From assembly GCA_000715605.1 (NCBI GenBank), contig KL568588.1, positions 1-5,342 on the forward strand: 5,342 nucleotides of DNA, written 5' to 3'. A model generated the notes under the pieces. It had not been told where the DNA came from, did not search any database, and saw only the letters and a program-made list of their open reading frames with translations. Positions 4,988 through 5,342 of this stretch are shown here, in pieces. The stretch comes from Streptomyces speibonae. Lineage in GTDB: Bacteria; Actinomycetota; Actinomycetes; Streptomycetales; Streptomycetaceae. The translations under genes and the position numbers were made by a program. Position 1 is the stretch's first letter, and every line of letters begins with the position of its first letter.

Positions 4988-5342
4988 TCATGCGAGCCAA
5001 GCGGACTCCTTCGGACGGGTGCGCGGTGAGCTGTCGGTGCCGCCGGGCGCGGCCGTGTGGCCCAGGTAGCGATGCACGAAGTGGATGCTCATCGCGCCTT
5101 CGCCGACCGCGGAGGCCACGCGTTTCACCGAGCCGCTGCGGACGTCACCGACGGCGAAGACGCCAGGCAGGCTGGTCTCCAACGTCAGGCAGTCGCGGCC
5201 CTGGCTCTGCCACAGCCCGGGGACGGAACAGGCCTGCGCCTCCGCGCCGGTGAGCACGAAGCCGCGCGCGTCGAGGGCGAGCGCGTCGGACAGCCACTCG
5301 GTGTGAGGGTCGGCGCCGGTGAAGACGAACAGGGCCCGCACC
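4988..5342 (-). CDS. Thioredoxin-reductase-like FAD/NAD(P)H oxidoreductase, C-terminal fragment
   Basis: This is the C-terminal end of a TrxB-type flavoprotein; the N-terminus, with the CxxC redox centre if there is one, lies beyond the right edge. Of the 117 residues visible, FVFTGADPHTEWL (5-17) matches the family's F-x-x-[IT]-G-x-x-P-x-T element at the end of the NAD(P)H domain. GVFAVGDVRSGSVKRVASAVGEGAMS (60-85) is the FAD-binding motif around the conserved GD, followed by the helix that closes the flavin domain. The segment GLWQSQGRDCLTLETSLPG (42-60) is longer than the equivalent loop I expect in classic TrxB, and resembles the group in which such a domain is fused to an N-terminal cyclic-nucleotide-binding or receiver domain; that fusion cannot be seen here. 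The GTG at 5341 is just the window edge, not a start. The gene is upstream of and probably cotranscribed with hsp20. Confidence 0.9.
   Translation of the reverse strand, partial: VRALFVFTGADPHTEWLSDALALDARGFVLTGAEAQACSVPGLWQSQGRDCLTLETSLPGVFAVGDVRSGSVKRVASAVGEGAMSIHFVHRYLGHTAAPGGTDSSPRTRPKESAWLA

Noticed and set aside
4941..5000. TTG at 5000 as the Hsp20 start (182 aa)
   Set aside because: It would overlap the reductase gene and turn the Shine-Dalgarno region into a Lys/Glu-rich coding stretch. The ATG at 4940 or 4946 is much better placed.
4329..5069. Long plus-strand open frame (246 codons) across the Hsp20 gene
   Set aside because: It reads through the hairpin and the antisense of the alpha-crystallin domain; the composition is that of a shadow frame.

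Overview
The window looks like chromosomal DNA from a high-GC actinomycete, most likely Streptomyces or a close relative. The evidence is strong G/C bias at third codon positions, GTG starts, AAGGAG/GGAGG ribosome binding sites, and protein families with a clear Streptomyces flavour (a GGDAFD-type SpoIIE/PP2C phosphatase, DUF2267 proteins, a small CHCC protein, and an Hsp20 behind a TrxB-like flavoprotein). The assignment rests on sequence style and remembered family features, not on a search.

Layout. Bases 1-1163 (+) hold the C-terminal part of a SpoIIE/PP2C-type serine/threonine phosphatase whose start lies to the left of the window. It runs tail-to-tail into a three-gene minus-strand operon that reads from 3993 down to 1126: an MFS transporter with a roughly 180-residue hydrophilic C-terminal extension (3993-2062), then two DUF2267 proteins (2041-1649 and 1614-1126). 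The phosphatase and the last DUF2267 gene overlap by 38 bp at their 3' ends. A divergent region of about 88 bp (3994-4081) separates this operon from a small plus-strand gene (4082-4360) for a 92-residue CHCC zinc-ribbon-like protein, which may be leaderless. A perfect 15-bp hairpin (4411-4444) sits between that gene and an oppositely facing pair: an Hsp20 small heat-shock protein (4940-4452) and, upstream of it, the C-terminus of a thioredoxin-reductase-like flavoprotein (5342-4988, cut by the right edge).

How they may work together. Phosphatase signalling, an Hsp20 chaperone, a disulfide/flavin reductase and DUF2267 proteins side by side suggest a stress or redox neighbourhood. This is guilt by association; nothing in the sequence proves a common pathway. 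The most unusual items are the MFS transporter carrying a predicted cytoplasmic winged-helix-like domain (about residues 566-625), and its tight linkage to two DUF2267 proteins that together hold four copies of one repeat unit. I see no mobile element, CRISPR array, tRNA or rRNA, and no gene-free stretch over 300 bases.
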